Origin: Trichuris trichiura | Lineage: Eukaryota; Nematoda; Enoplea; Trichinellida; Trichuridae | Reading direction: 5' to 3' | Assembly: GCA_037903355.1 (NCBI GenBank) | Contig: JBAJFE010000018.1 | Location: 1,054,001 to 1,118,000, forward strand | DNA length: 64,000 bases | In this document: positions 12,691-26,284 of the stretch, piece after piece | How the letters are laid out: each line of letters begins with the position of its first letter | Numbering within the stretch: position 1 is the first letter of the stretch | Program-made: the position numbers and the translations under genes | Notes under the pieces: generated by a model | The model's database searches: none | What the model was told of the DNA's origin: nothing | What the model saw: only the letters and a program-made list of their open reading frames with translations

Positions 12691-14249
12691 GGCGCACACA
12701 CGACAGCGGTCGGTGCAAAGAAGTCGTCTGGCCTTGTGTTGATTAGTTTTGTCTCAATTTTTCCATTGCATCCTATTGATTACGATAGCGCGGTTGGTGG
12801 CTTGACGTCGACCGCTGACCATTCGTACTAATCGCGTCACCAAGCAAAAGAGCACGTACGAATAGGTGCCAGCACAAGATATGGCCACCGAATGTTTCAA
12901 CTATGAATCAACACGTCAATCGTCGTCGGTGTCGGAAGTTGTGTAGGAAAGCTGCCTTCCCGCGCTGTCTCATTTAGTGCTGCGCCACTTTGGGCGACAA
13001 ACATAACTTTTATCTCAAAATCAGCGGCGGCGACGGCCGTTGCGCACTGTTTGCTGTTGTCGCCAAATTGTATGCCTTATGGAAGTTGTAGCCGAATGTC
13101 TAAAAAAAAGTATGTACAATGAACCCACGACTAGCTCTCCTACATATCGTGACTCATTCATGCGTCGAAGCGGTTTCGTATATTTTCAGGGTCACCCCGA
13201 GTATAGTACTTTCTGCGACGAAGTATTAATGTAGTCACTGGAAGAAGGTTGAATAACAACAGGGCATTCTTCTTTTAGCTCTTCTCCAATTTAGGCTTAA
13301 GTAATGGAGGTGACACCCTTGGCGGGTACTATTAATGGTCATTGCGCTGGCTGATGGTTGGTAGTTAATTAGCTTTACTGCATTTCTGAGTACCTTCTAC
13401 TAGTGCTAATAAAAGGCAAATAGGCCAGTTGTAAGGCTGAAGTGATTGCGTAAATTTTTTACCCCAACGCGGTACGTCTTTTTTCGCAACGGTGGATGAC
13501 AATGGCTAAGGAAAAGAAAGTTCTAAAATTTCCAATTTTAACTTGTTCGCTACAACTTAAAAACACTGCAGCTGAAAGACTGACCGGCTTAGGCGCGCGC
13601 CTGGCAAAAATTGAAAAGGATTAAAATAGCCAGGAAAGAATGAGAACGTTCTCACAATGTGGCGCCTGTACGATTTCCTCTTCATAGTCTTCAAGGCAAC
13701 GAACTCGTTCCCTTATCGGAAGTTAAGTCAGCTGTTTGCTGTAAGCGAACAGGATGAATCAGCCGAAGAATTGCCGCTTAGGCTTTGGCTGCAATTGTTT
13801 CCTGTCTGCCGAATCGGAGTCGCAAGCGAAAAGCAAATATGCAATGCCTAAGGTAACTGTTCGGCATTGTCAAAGAAGCCGCTTACTCTTGCATTGTTGA
13901 ACAAGCAAGTGCATGCAAAACCGCTACGCTGCAAAGAGACAGCAAGAATAAAACGACGCCAACGTGTAGCGGATTTTTCCAAGCATTTACAGGCAACTCA
14001 ATGCACAGTTTAGATTAGAACCTTATTTCCTCCATGTTGAACGGGGGTACGGTGCAAATGCTAATGCGTCGTAAAGATAGTATTTTTACTGTGAATTACG
14101 CATTATTTTCAACCGAGAATTATACTAAAATGCGTTCACTTTTACCGCATAGCCCAAAAACACACAGAAAACAAAGAAGTGCAAAACAATAATAAACAAC
14201 AACAGATCGTACATATAGCGAACTCAAATGCTGACAGTTTAACTAAACT
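12691..14249. other. Intergenic, nothing recognised
   Basis: Short open frames on both strands without splice support or recognisable motifs. Confidence 0.5.
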
Positions 14250-14559
14250 TTAATGGTATACCGAGTAAACGATGCAGTTAGTGTCCTTATGTTGCTGTTG
14301 CGCCTGGTACTTCACTCTGCCTTCTAAAACTTCGTACTGTTCATTCGTGGTTTCCCCGCACGCATTTTGTACTTACGATGGTGGTTAAAAACATCGCGGC
14401 CGAGCCGTTGAAACGCGACGTTAAACTATTTAATCGATCTGCGCTTTCAGGCAGCTGCCTCTTTTGTTGGCGTAAAGCTCGATAAAATTGCTTAAACTTT
14501 TTCAGTATATTCGCGGCGAAGAGCGAATCGCGCAAAAGTTTTGATTGATACAGACCCAT
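14250..14559 (-). CDS. Possible two-exon small protein (89 aa), unknown
   Basis: Exon 1 (14559-14377) starts with an ATG and ends in phase 0 at a consensus donor GTAAGT. A 40-bp intron leads to exon 2 (14336-14250), which ends in TAA. The joined product is 89 residues. It is basic and probably helical in the first half (LLRDSLFAANILKKFKQFYR) and polar at the C-terminus (ends NCIVYSVYH). No signal peptide and no family are recognised. The intron is at the short end even for this window, so this is a tentative model. Confidence 0.25.
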
Positions 14560-15840
14560 TAAAATGCCCAAAAAAACAAGACAAATAAAAGTAATCGAAT
14601 GGATTCAAAGAATCGATTTTTCGAAACTTTTTATAAATTTGCATAACACCAATCGTAAAATACGGTTTACTATACAGAAACTTGCGAAAGCAAAACGGTT
14701 GTTGACTTCAGGCAAAGTGTGATTTATTTGAAACACTTTGTGAGTAAAATAAGTGAATTTTAAGTCCCTCTGGAAATGTGCCGCCGGAATGTACAGTACG
14801 ATAACTGAATGCAGGTGACATAATGAGAAAGTTTGAATTTCTGTTCGTCAAGATGAATGCGTGCTGTCTAAGGTCAGGGCGAAAATGGACATTTGTTTGG
14901 TCAATAGCACATTGCGGCTAATGGGCTTTAACCTTAAAGGGACACAAAAATGTCAACTAGACAACATTCCTGAGGTAGATCTTGTTGGTCAAACAGAAAC
15001 AACTTCCGCTTTAATTTTTGACAGCTTACGTCGTGTTCAACGGCGAACTGGGACCAATAGGATCATACACTTTTCCTAGTTCCGCTTGCGGCACAGCTAT
15101 CGTACAGAATACATTCCAGGATGTACCTCGACAGATCCTCATTTTCAACTCTTGCTTAAGCAGACTGTCTCACGATTTCAGTTGGGTTAATTATTAAGGC
15201 ACGCTGCGTACGAAGGAGAACTTGCTAATACACTTGGTCTTAATGGTGTAGCTCTACCAATACAGTCGTTTGCGTCAAAAAATTCACCCAATTGCTCGGC
15301 TGTAAGAAGAGTAGCTGTTTCACAAATCGATCGACTTAATACCCGACCAGATAAATTTTCTTCGTTGGAATAAACATATATAGGAATGTATACAGTCTAC
15401 ATCTGACGCGCTAACCCCTAAGCCTCATAGGCAAAATGACGTATACTTCACGCTGCGCAGAATAGAAAAAATTCCAGTTCCAAAGACAGCTTTGATTAGT
15501 CTGTTCTTACAGCGGGGCGATTGTAAAACTTATGGCGATTAATAACAGCAAAGTAAAATGTGTAAATATTAACACAAAATTTGCTGTTGTTGAATAAAAG
15601 ATTGGCAAAACTACTGCCCAGCAAGTTTATTGTACTCTGATCAAAACACTGCGAGAATTATAGCTGAACTTAACTTGCAAATCGTTTTTACTGTAGTCGC
15701 TTGCCAGGTTTCTTGCCACGCTTTATGGAAAAGTTCCAAATTGCATGCGGAATGCAAAAGTGCATAGTTGCCTATCATTTTACCACACTAATCTGTTCTA
15801 GTCAGGTTTCCGATCAAAATAGTCCAATAAGCTGTACTCT
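14560..15840. other. Upstream region of EXOC8, nothing recognised
   Basis: No exon, RNA gene or clear promoter motif was seen. Confidence 0.5.
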
Positions 15841-18800
15841 ATGAAATCGTGGAAGAATTCGTTGAGAGATCAGGTCGGTTCAGCCGATTTCGATGCCAAA
15901 ACCTGTAAGTATCCGTACCCTTTTTGTTGCACTGCCGCATAGCTTGTTGGTTTAGTTGTTGCCGACGTGCTCAGAGGCAACTCGGGCGACGTTGTGCGTA
16001 ATCTGCGCGCTCTGCGCAGTGCTACGCAGGGTTTGTCCGAAAGCTACACCGACTTGCTGAAGAAGAACGTGTTTTACAATTATGACCAGTTTATAGAAAC
16101 TGCAAGGCAAGTTTTAAGTATGCCTTCAGTTTTTCGCGAATGATTGCATGGCTAAAGTGCTATTAGAATTGGAGGGCGAATTGTCCACATTTGGTCAACT
16201 TCTTGGCGATCAAAAGCTCCTTGTCGAATCGATGATGAGCTATCCGTTTTCCCAAACCGTTGGTACGATAAAAAAAAAAATTTTTTTGTCGCCTTTGAAG
16301 TAGCCCACCTTTTGTAGGGGAGCTGAGAAGCTTTACTCAACGAATTCCTGAGCGGCGAAACTTGGTTCAGCAGCTACTGGACGCCGTCGAAAATTGTGTA
16401 TCCATTACTGTTTTGTAGTTCCAATTCCACTTTATTGACATTTATTCAAATTGTGCAGCAACTGAGGGAAAATCCGGAGAGGGAATTGGTCTTCGAAAGC
16501 GACCTGACGCAGTTGAATCCCGAAAACATGTTGGCGCTAAAAATAGTTCACGCTTTTCTTTTCACCGATGGCCTTATGCTCACCACATTTGCCCCAAAAA
16601 GGTGATTTTAATCAGTTGCGCTTTAGTCTCAAGTCAAATCGCTATTTCCTGTCGGCAGCCCCCCATAATACCAAGTATTGCAGGCTCAGCTCGGTCAGGT
16701 ATCGTTTCTCCTCATTCTACGAACTGGAAAATGTAGCATTAATCAATGTAAAAAGCAGTGATTCTTGTATGAACGTTTTCAAAGTTCTCGTCTTCCCAAA
16801 CCAAATATATTATTCTTGCGAAAGCTCTCTGGTCAAGGTGTGTTGACATTGTAAAAGCACTGAAAAAAGTATTTCCCACTTCTTCTTTCAGAAACAGTGG
16901 TTGGACTCCGTTGACAAGGCTAAGAAGGCAATGTTACGCCAAGGATCGCTTCTGCGCCAAGCTACAATACGGGTAAAAATGGAAAAGCAGTTGCGCTCTT
17001 CAGGCAAGGCTACATCGGCCACAGGTAATTGAATATTCAAATTTTCCAAGTTTTCAAGTTCCAGTTTGCGCCAGTATGACTAATATGTGCAGTTAGCAAA
17101 TACTTTAAACTTTTTTTGTTAAGTGATTTATCTTATTTTTTGTCCGGCTATATCCAGATGTTAGTCCATTGCTTTTGATTATATAGTATACACTTGTTAT
17201 TCAAATTTATGATATTGAAAAATACTCTGCTCAAGAAAAGACAAGTTAGTCAGTCTAAAGTTTGGAAATATTCGAAATTGTATATTTTTTTGTTAGCCAT
17301 CAGAAACCAATAACGAACTTTTAAGATGTACAAAGAAGTTGTTCGTTGACATCATTGAATATATGCTTTTTAAGCAACACCGTCCCCAGGCGGTGTTCAG
17401 GGAAAGCGCGACTCAGCGGTCGACTTGGAATGGATAAAAGAACTGCCAGATGAGCTGGATGTGTGCATTGCTCAACGGGACTTCAGCTCCGCATTGGATC
17501 TCCTTTCCGAAGGTGTTTTTAAGATATGCAAATGAATGGGTGTGTTCAATTTGAATTTTTAGCTCGCGACTTTCTGGCTGAATGCGCAGATAAGGAATTG
17601 GTGGACGAACTAAGCAAAAAGTTTGACCAAAGGCAAAAGCAGTTAGCCGAAAAGCTAATCAAGGAATTGAAGCCGGTTTCGGATAAGTATCTTCAGGGAG
17701 GGCCGCGAGCAACCCGAAAAGCCACTACTTTACTGATCAAGTTGGGCAGAATATCAGAGGTGGGTTCCGCGAGCATCCACTTAACTCACTTTGGCTTACG
17801 TAGCTGACTTTGCAGGCTTGCGATCTATACCTGAAAAATCGCTCTGCGAGTATTAAGTTTTCTATTAAAGAGCTAAAAGTAATTGACAATGCTGTACAGT
17901 ATGTCGAACAACTGAACAGAGCAATTTGCAATGTCATCGTCGATACGGTGCGAGAATTCAAGAAATTGTTTGCCGGACACAGTATATGTTTTTCCGGTGA
18001 GCTGTTTAGTAATTGAAGGCGCAGCTGAAATGTAAGCTCCGCTCCTATCCAAACCGAAAGTGCGTATTTTCTCCTAATAGAAAAATTATTGTAGAAACTG
18101 TCCTCATTGATAGTTTTTTATTAATGCGACAAACTTGCATCGATTTTTATTGCGCAGAGTACGAATTACCCTTAAACTCATTGATTCAGAGTTTATTAAC
18201 CCTTTTTTGGTTTGTATACTTTGCCATTGTATTAATGTTGAAGATGTGATCTCTTGGTACGGGACAGTATGTTTTCATAATGAAATATCTTTATTACGGA
18301 GTGAGTCCCGTTTAATGTGCAATAAAATCTTGAACTCCAGAGCTTTCGGGTCACTCGAGACCCGTCTTCAGCGGTCTTAAATTATGAATATCTAAATATG
18401 AATTACGAAATTATGAATAAAATAGATATTTCCGTAATAAAGATATTTCATTGTATTAATGTTATTTTAAAGACGCAAAATTTCCTAAGGGGGCGTAGTT
18501 TTAGGGAATAAGCATGTCCCATTGTCAGCTTGCGCGTAAAGTTTTTATTACCTGTCTTTATTTGTTTTTGTTATCCGTTTAATTTCATTTAAGCGTCAGC
18601 GTGTTAGCGTTATAATATTTTTGTGTCTTTTTTACTGTTAATGATTTCGTTTTAGCTTTTAGACCTATGACGTCATATACTGTTTAAAAGTTAGTGTCTC
18701 GCGTTCCGCTTCAACCGGTTTTGACAATTTCATTGTCAGTCAGTCAATGCTGGTGACGGGACGCGGGCATTATGTCCGTATACTTAATGGTAACTATTCA

Positions 18801-20861
18801 AAAAGCCCCGGAATAAGCATTCGACAGAAAATGCATGCGAAGAGGTTGTTTAAAGAGTGCTGCCCACCACTAGTTCTTACGAGGGATTACTGCATAATCA
18901 GTAATAAGTGATCATGGGAAAAAAGACGGGAGAGCGACTTCGCATATTAAAAAAAGAATATCACAGGATTACGGACAAAATGTAATGAAAAGATATCATG
19001 TGATAACTATGGGAAGATGAAGAAAACCAGAACCCATCGAATTTCAACCTGTCTTGATTTTTTAGCTTGTTTGCAGTCTACCGTTGACCTTTTGTGATGC
19101 TCATGTTCAATGACGTCTCAGCGCCCATCCTTGCGCAATCAGCAGCTCGTAAGATGCCATCTAAACGTTAGCATTAGGTTTAGGTTTCTGCTTAAATAAG
19201 TAAAGGCTGTTGTCTGGCGTAGGGGCGCTTGGGAAGAGTTCATTGAACGCGAGCATCCGAAAAAAGTCAAAAAGGCCACAGTTCGTCTTTAACGCGACTA
19301 TATTATTTTTATTTTGCTTTTTATATTTTGTTTATTCTATTTTGTTATTGTTTTGCCATCTTATCTCGTTTCGTTACTAAAATTTCTGAGTTTTATCCGT
19401 TTTAATTCACTCTTATCAATTTTGTCGTCCGTCTTATTTCGCCTGTTTTCGTTCCTATTAATAACCAACAAAAACCGAAATATTCCAAGTTAATGAATAT
19501 CTCTTGAATACGAATGCAATTTAAGCGTATTTCGCATGTATTGTTTCCTTTGGGTTGTAGCTTCTTGCAGCATTTTTCTTTAGCAGCACCTTGAGCTACC
19601 CTTATTTTTCGAAATCGCGCTAAGTCTGCTTGCCTACATTAATTCAATTGTTTTGCAGTATTGGCAGTGTGGGCGAGCAGCGAGTTGAAGAGTTACGCAA
19701 CATTGTTTTTGATGCACGTCTTTGACTCCGGTTGTAGCCTCAGTGTGGCAGCCCGATGTATCACGTTGGCCTTCAACAGCTTGGAATCGGTACACCCGCC
19801 AATACTTTCCTCAGTATTGTTTTACGAACTCTGTCGTTGTAGCTTACTCATGTTTCTTTGGATCTCAGCTTTCAGCTAGAAATACTTCTGCACCAGTCGG
19901 TCGACAAGCTCATATTGGATGTGGAGCGGCTGATCATTGACGCGGTAAATCTGCGAATAGCGGTAAGTTCGATTTTTTTCTTAAAGTCCAGTACTGTTGG
20001 CATCAAGTTGGCATTGGGGCAGAGAGTCTATGCGGTATGCTTCTTTTTGCCGCGCGCGTAGAGGCTTTGTTCGCTTGGAACAGTTTTTATTTTAATTTCC
20101 CCGCTTGCAATGTCGACGCGCGAAATTAGTGCATACCCAAATAAGCTTTGTTCTTCCACATTAGAAACCAGAGCGCTGCGTTTGTACAATTTACTTTGCT
20201 GATTCAGGAGGATCGTTGGAGACCATATAATCTCCAGAGTGAGTCGAATTTGGCTAAGTGTGTACAAGATATGAAAGAATGCGGGGTTGATGTTTCAAAT
20301 GCTGTTTGCGGTAAGAAATCTGTATACAGTCGTAAATAACGTGTGTCGTCCACTCGTAGTCGTTGTTTGTGTAAAATTTGCTGTACTAATAATTACTTGA
20401 ACCAATTTTTAATTATTTCCTTTACAGACGGCTGTCGCCTCTGGTTGACGAGTCAGGTGTGTAATTTCGCACGTTCGGTGGTGCCCTTTACGCGCGATTT
20501 AGCTCTTCTTCGAGAGGCGGCAACTTTTGTCTCTTCAAGTTGCGACAGCGCGTTGTTAAACGTTTGGTCAGTAGAGCTTGCCTATCTTAGTCAAAAACCG
20601 TCCGCTGTTGACGAGGTAATGGAATGGTGCACTGAATTTTCGAATTTCCACCCCACCTTTTAGAATGTGTACAAGAAGAACGTTGAATTTGTGGTTGGCT
20701 ATTTGTTGCCGCTCTGCGAGCAGTCGTATAAAAGGGTTGCCAATTTGCAAAACTTTTTATTGCTTAAACAAAAGCTCAATGAATGCGCTGAGCCCTTAGT
20801 CCAGTTTTATCAGCCTTTCACTGACGAAACGCAGGACTTTGAGGCAATTGGGGAAGTTTGA
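15841..20861 (+). CDS. exoc-8: Exocyst complex component 8 (EXOC8/Exo84), complete
   Basis: Subunit of the octameric exocyst, which tethers secretory vesicles to the plasma membrane; Exo84 binds Ral-type GTPases in animals. Fifteen exons: 15841-15904, 15956-16117, 16167-16262, 16318-16397, 16459-16601, 16684-16837, 16892-17024, 17390-17512, 17563-17759, 17816-17996, 19659-19789, 19843-19962, 20208-20310, 20428-20615 and 20664-20861. They sum to 2073 nt, so 690 residues against about 725 in vertebrates. The N-terminal coiled segment contains YNYDQFIETARQVLKLEGEL, the family hallmark. A PH domain follows (about 134-265, with YELENVALINVKS), then the Exo84 C-terminal helical region from about 295: ELPDELDVCIAQRDFSSALD, GGPRATRKA, VWASSELKSYATLF, EDRWRPYNL. 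Most introns are 49-82 bp. The 1.66-kb tenth intron contains a hammerhead-like inverted-repeat element. Start chosen as the only ATG in frame before FDAKT. Confidence 0.95.
18279..18452 (-). repeat. 174-bp inverted-repeat element with hammerhead-like motif
   Basis: Perfect 22-nt inverted termini lie at 18279-18300 and 18431-18452 (ends AATGAAATATCT and its complement). Inside, on the minus strand, is CTGAAGA (18371-18365), then C, a GGGTC/GACCC stem with a six-base loop, then GAAAGCTC (18347-18340). This is the order of a hammerhead ribozyme core with the tiny stem III (AG/CT) usual in Penelope-like elements. One extra C sits between the core and stem II. It lies antisense in the tenth intron of the EXOC8 gene. 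Confidence 0.55.
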
Positions 20862-21139
20862 CATTGCCTATGTTGGCTGGTTTTTTTCAGTGTGTTATTC
20901 TTTACAACATGTTTAGTGTATCCAGCGTTTTTCCGGTTGTTCGACTCAAAGCTATGCGTGCTTCCACTGGTTACTCAAATATGTTTTTATTGAAGCTTGT
21001 TTACGTATTCTGTTTCCACTGACGTCGGGACAACATTTAAAGAAACGAACACGTTCGTGTTGCTTAAATGACGCGCATTTTTAAAAATAAGTCAGTATGA
21101 CAACACGTATGTAAAACTGCAATTTTTTTTTAGTTTCGC

Positions 21140-21145
21140 TTTATT
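21140..21145 (-). terminator. Probable poly(A) signal of the EB-module gene
   Basis: AATAAA on the minus strand, about 195 bases beyond the stop codon at 21339-21341 and between the convergent EXOC8 and EB-module genes. Confidence 0.45.
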
Positions 21146-21338
21146 CCAGCACGAACCAGGAGGGTCGGCCTAAGTTGACTGAAGTAATTTGCATATGTTC
21201 GAGGTTTGTGTTTGACACATAATGTTGTAAGGGTGAAGCAAAGATTTTTTTGGTTGTATACCTCATTGCGCACAACGCATTCGCTGTCGTTTTCCAAAAG
21301 TAGATGTATTGAAACTTCGCAGTGACAAGCGTAATGTT

Positions 21339-24204
21339 TTATTGGACCGTCTGAGGGCAACAGATTTGGAATTGGTCATGACAGAAGCTGTCTTTCGAGG
21401 GGCAGTGAACAGTGCATCTGATGTAGTTTCCAGCTTTGTCGCGCATTGGTGTTCCATCCGGGCACGTAGGAACTAAAAATCATTTGTTACAACTGTTAAT
21501 GGACATACGCGTATTGCTTCTTCATTCATTGGACGAAGAAGTGATTTAACCTTACTTTCATTTTCCAGCATACGCTTTTGCTTAAAGTTTCTTCATTCGC
21601 CTCTAACTTAAATAAAGTTAGCTTCATCGCTCTTGACAGGCACCTATATCTTCTGTAATTTGGTTGTATCAACCTGTGTAAACAGATACTACAGAAAACT
21701 GTTTTGTTTAGGCTTTCACTACGTCTCTCCCTCTCTCTTGCATGATCTTTAGTTCGGTACAGTAGTAGGCATATGTTTAGTCACTTACTCATGCAATTTC
21801 CTTTGTATTGAATTTCGTCCTTTTCGCACCAGCAGGTCGTTTCTGCAAGATGTACCGTTCAAGAAATGATTTTTGCAATTTCAACTTGACGACTCACGCT
21901 TATCCCTGGTCAAACATTTGGAATTGTGCGACAGGCATTCCTTGTCTGAACTGCACGACTGACCTATAGCCTTCTGCTGTACGCATTTGCCGTCGGTGTA
22001 GTATTCGTCTTTCGTACATGGCATTGGGCAGCATATGTGTAATGTCGGTTCGTGTTGATTTGAAAAACAAAAGTGAGTTTCTATTGGGCAAGCCAGTTGG
22101 CACGGTATTCCTTTGGGAATTTTAATTTCCATTCCAACGGGGCAGTCGTGTTTCAATTTAGGGCAACAGTAGCCGCTTGTGGCAATCGAATCGCTCAGCG
22201 AATCCGAGATGGTTGGACTGCCGTAGGTGACGCAGTATGCAAATGACGGGCAGCTATCCATGTAATATTGTTGAGCTGACGTAGTTCTTTTAACGATCGA
22301 ACGACGAACGGGCTGTTGCTTGCTCCCGCCGCCATTTTGGGACAGGAGAAATCTTGTAATTTTACATTCAAGAATTTTTCCAAAGTGCAAAACCGGTTGA
22401 CCGAATGGACAAAAATGGTCTAAGGATCTTTTTTCAGGCTACGCGTCGCAAATGTAAATTTTTCCTTACTGGAAGGTTTGCAATTGGCAGCGTCCTCGTG
22501 AAATCCATTTGGGCATTCGCAAGTTTCATTTTGGCACCGCGCATAAGGCACCTCGCATTCAACATCCAATGTGCACTCCTGGTGCAGTTGCTTTCCTGAA
22601 AATCAGTCTTATTGTAGTTACTTACCTCTTGCGTTGTTAGAAGTAGTAATCCTCAGTTTCCTCAAGTAACAAACGAGATGTTTACGCAGCCTCGGCGGCC
22701 GGTAGTTGTGTGACATAAGAGTAATGAAGCGGAATTAAAAGAACAACGGAGGGAAAAGGAAATGAGCGTGATCAGTAAATCTTTCACGTCCATTCTTGTA
22801 CGCAGGTTTATTAATCACAGCGCATAGCCTTGACGTCATTATACCTACTTCCATCTGCCACGGGTGCGTAAAGAACTTAAACTTTTTGAAAAAAATTCTT
22901 ATACGCCTTATTTTGGACAGCAAAGTTAAAAGTGCTCGAGTAGAAGCATCGCAAAAGTTGGCGGATACGAGCGAAGAGGTGACTTGTGAAAATCTTCCGA
23001 CAACCTCAACAACCATTTATGGTAGTCGTGTATGCCGCTGAAATTATTTACTCGTAAACGTTACCCTGATTAAAGCCAGCATCAAGCCCTGCTATAACGT
23101 TGCCTAGACATATATTCCAAAGCGTCTATATGCCTATATATGGCGGTTCGCCTTGTCTTTCAAATTCTTAAGTTGCTTGCCTAGTTTTTCCAGAATGTTT
23201 TCTCAACGCTTTCAGGTTTACGCGAAGCGTTCGCGTGCATTGTTTAAGCATTTAAACGGAAGTTAAAGTTGTCTGCTTGTTGAATAATGAGCAGTTGAAA
23301 ATTCACCTTGTCTCACGCAGGTACCGTTTGTATTGCTAAATCCGGAGCGGCAAGCGCAGATACCCGACATACAATAGGCATTGGGATCTTCGCATTTGCT
23401 AGCTGTGCAATTCTCTCCAAGGCCGGTCACTAAAGTTGCCATCGAGGTTTGTCATTTTATTGATCCGCGCTGAAAGACTACTTGTTGACGTTGAGCAGCA
23501 ATATCCGTTGAGCTCGTTGCAGTAATATCCGTTTGGGCATGAACTATCCTTTTTGTTTGCTTCGGGCAGTATTTTACACTGATTGTAACCGCTCGTGTAT
23601 AAAACTTTCCCTTCGGGGCAAAGGTTGCCTAAAGTAAAGGATTAGCAGGTTCATACTGTACTTTGTGCTTTTGTTCCTCCTCTGACAGACGTTTGTTGTA
23701 AATAAAAGAAGGTAGACGACGGCTCAGGGTTAAGGAATCAATATTTTATCTTAATTTTATGGTTATGTAAATCATTTTTGTCCTGTAAACCAATATTGCA
23801 ACTTAACCGGCCAGTATAAGTAGAGCAGTGAGTCAGATTAACAGATTATAGATGGACACGACCTAAAGGGATACTATTATTATTATTATTAGCATAAAAT
23901 ACTTTTTTTCTTTAGTGCATCTTGGTTTGTTAGTTAACATTAATGAGACTAGTTGCTTACCCCTTAGATGCCAACATAATCCGTACATGCACCAGCTGTT
24001 TTGTCCGCACTCTTCATCGCTCTCACAAGTATTAAAGGTTGGTATTGCCAGCTCGCATACACCGTTGGAACATAAGGATTGATCTTGGCAATCGCTGTGG
24101 TCACTGCAGGAGGTCAGAAAACCTGTTGTAATAATGTGCAACAGGCAAAAAGGAAATGAGTAGAAAAATTTTTGTGATGTCAAACTAGACAGCCAGTTAG
24201 TCAT
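21339..24204 (-). CDS. Secreted EB-module / lustrin-type Cys-rich protein, complete
   Basis: Six exons: 24204-23961, 23628-23482, 23429-23307, 22595-22470, 22419-21898 and 21472-21339. They total 1296 nt (431 residues) and every junction is in phase. The N-terminus (MTNWLSSLTSQKFFYSFPFC...) has a hydrophobic stretch read as a signal peptide. EB-type repeats follow, for example GLGENCTASKCEDPNAYCMS, HQECTLDVECEVPYARCQNE and GQSCSSDKECLSHNSKCL. Lustrin-like modules with the pattern C-P-x-G...C...SCP...YCC alternate with them, for example LCPEGKVLY, CCPKLKHDCPVGM and TCPDGTPMRDKAGNY ending ICCP. No membrane anchor is seen, so it is expected to be exported. EB modules are nematode-typical with no assigned reaction. 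It converges with EXOC8, about 480 bp apart. The exact start is uncertain. Confidence 0.85.
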
Positions 24205-26258
24205 CCGGCCGACATGCAATCATGCAAGGACTTTTTCGGAATGTTTCTCTTGTTAAGCTCCTTACCCTGCGATAGCGCTTGGTTCCGGGTGCTTGAGAAG
24301 ACGTGTAAGGCGAAAACAAGCGTAGCGGATGTTAGCATTCCCCAACTGTGTTTGCCTCGGGCAGGTGCACTGACAATGTTAGCGCGGGAAATGAATCACG
24401 TGGCTATGTATAGCTCGTTTTTAACTTTCCGCTTTTCCCTTGCTTATTCGAAGCATGCGTAATGTTGCTGCCATAATTCGACCGGTTTCAGCTGGAAGTC
24501 GCTATTGCGCATAGGTAATTTTAAAACGCTACTTGAAACAGTGACCCATTTTTGTCATAATTGAGTGTCGCAGCGAGCTTTAGGAAAATTTTGTTATTTA
24601 GCATTACTAAAGCTACGTACGATATACGAGTTTGAAAACTGGCTGCCCTGTCAGTGCGATTATTTTAATTTATTTCTGTATTGTCTTTTTTAGAAACGTA
24701 TGTTTGTATAATTCCTACAAGGTACTTATGTTATTGCGCGAATGATTTCGGTAGCAGTAATCACTTCTTTGCTCAACGTTTTATTTGATGGGCTCATTTT
24801 ATTTATTGATATCGCTTTCGACCTTGAATAGCTTGCCGAGCAATTTTACCGGCAGTTTGATTTCCTGAAGTGATTACTGTACCATTGAATTAACTAGCTG
24901 CGCTCGTACGCGCGCGTGCCGTAAAAGTCGTTGCAACCATATCAGACAGAGGTTCTAAGGTTAGTCTGTTAGTCTGCCGAATCTGAATTCTTTTTTGAAG
25001 TGTACAGCATGAAAATGATGGGAGGAGAGTAGCAATGCGTTGGGCTGTTCCCGAAATTTCTAGACAAGACTATTTTGCTCCACTAACCGGCGGTTACTAC
25101 GTTCATTCGTTTGTTCAAAGGGTTCATACAAAAATTGTTAATTATTTTTTAAGTCGACAATCAAAAGTTGATTGATTATACGACTTTGCGAAATCGGCGC
25201 ATTGGTGCGTGGACAGTTTCATCTGTTCTTATCGACTCCGCAAATGAGTAGCCGTATCCTTTAAGCGTCGCCTTTAACATAGAAAATTTTTTCTCCAATC
25301 AAAAATACGCGCAACCAGTTGGTTCTGCTCACTGCCGATTCCCGCTTCTTTCAGCAGAAGAAGTATGCACCAAACAAGCGACCGAGAAATTTGAGTCTTA
25401 CTAGCTTTTTAAATATACAAAAGTTTTAATGAACTTTAACCGCATCGATATTCCGCAAGACTAAAACGCGAAGTATGGTTTTCGTGGAGTCGCTTTCGCT
25501 TGTGAGTTGCGGAAAAAGCGATACTTAAAGTTTCACCGTTGCTAACACTTTATCTGGTAGGGAGAAGAGCCGTGACTTCATATGCAACTTAGTTCTGCAT
25601 TCCAACGATCCAAAACGTTTTCATTCTTCCTTTCCCCTGAAAGTTGTACAGTGAGTTTCAACGGAACGTCCGCTAAAGGTAGGGCTCCACGTAATAATGA
25701 TTGCACTTCTTCTTTCCTCCTTTTCAGCGCCTATTATGTATAGTATGTTCAATATAGCAGTGAACATTTCCTATTTTCAAATTTTAACTAAAATTGCTTA
25801 CTTGTTGCAATATAATGTCTTTCTGCTGTGGAGCTGCGCCGCAGGTTTCCAGAAGTTTTTGCTCATTTACATTTTCTTGAAAAATCATTAAAGTTTGCTA
25901 CATTACTTCATGAGAATGAATTAAGTATTTGAAATGTTAGCTTTTTTAACCGACGTTTAAGTATATGCTTTCTTTGCCTTCTAACTATAGGAAAGCGTTG
26001 CGGTTTAAGAGCTGTTCCCAATTAGACAGCGCGGCTCAAAATTCGAAGTCGTAGAATCTTTAAAAAACAGTTACCCTTAATAGGGTTGCATCCAATCAGG
26101 TTAGTTGTTTTCAAGATTACGGCCCTAACCCTTAACTGTGTAAGATTCGGGATTGGCGATTCCTAAATTCTGCATTGTGAAATAAACCCGCCAGTTAGCT
26201 TAGCTGATATGGGGTGCTTGTAAAAGCGTGTATGCAACTTCGTATCTAAGCACATTGG
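24205..26258. other. Intergenic between EB-module and guanylyl cyclase genes
   Basis: No coding exon, RNA gene or conserved motif was recognised. A normal C-terminal exon of the cyclase (the G-K/R-G-x-M-x-T-Y-W-L motif) was looked for here on the minus strand and not found. Confidence 0.5.
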
Positions 26259-26284
26259 TTACGTTTCACCCCTTTTATTCTTGC

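Noticed and set aside
16568..16846. Apparent frame change within the EXOC8 PH domain near 16.6 kb
   Set aside because: An 82-bp intron (16602-16683) joins APKR to LSSVRYRFSS in phase and matches the family; the intervening frame is intronic.
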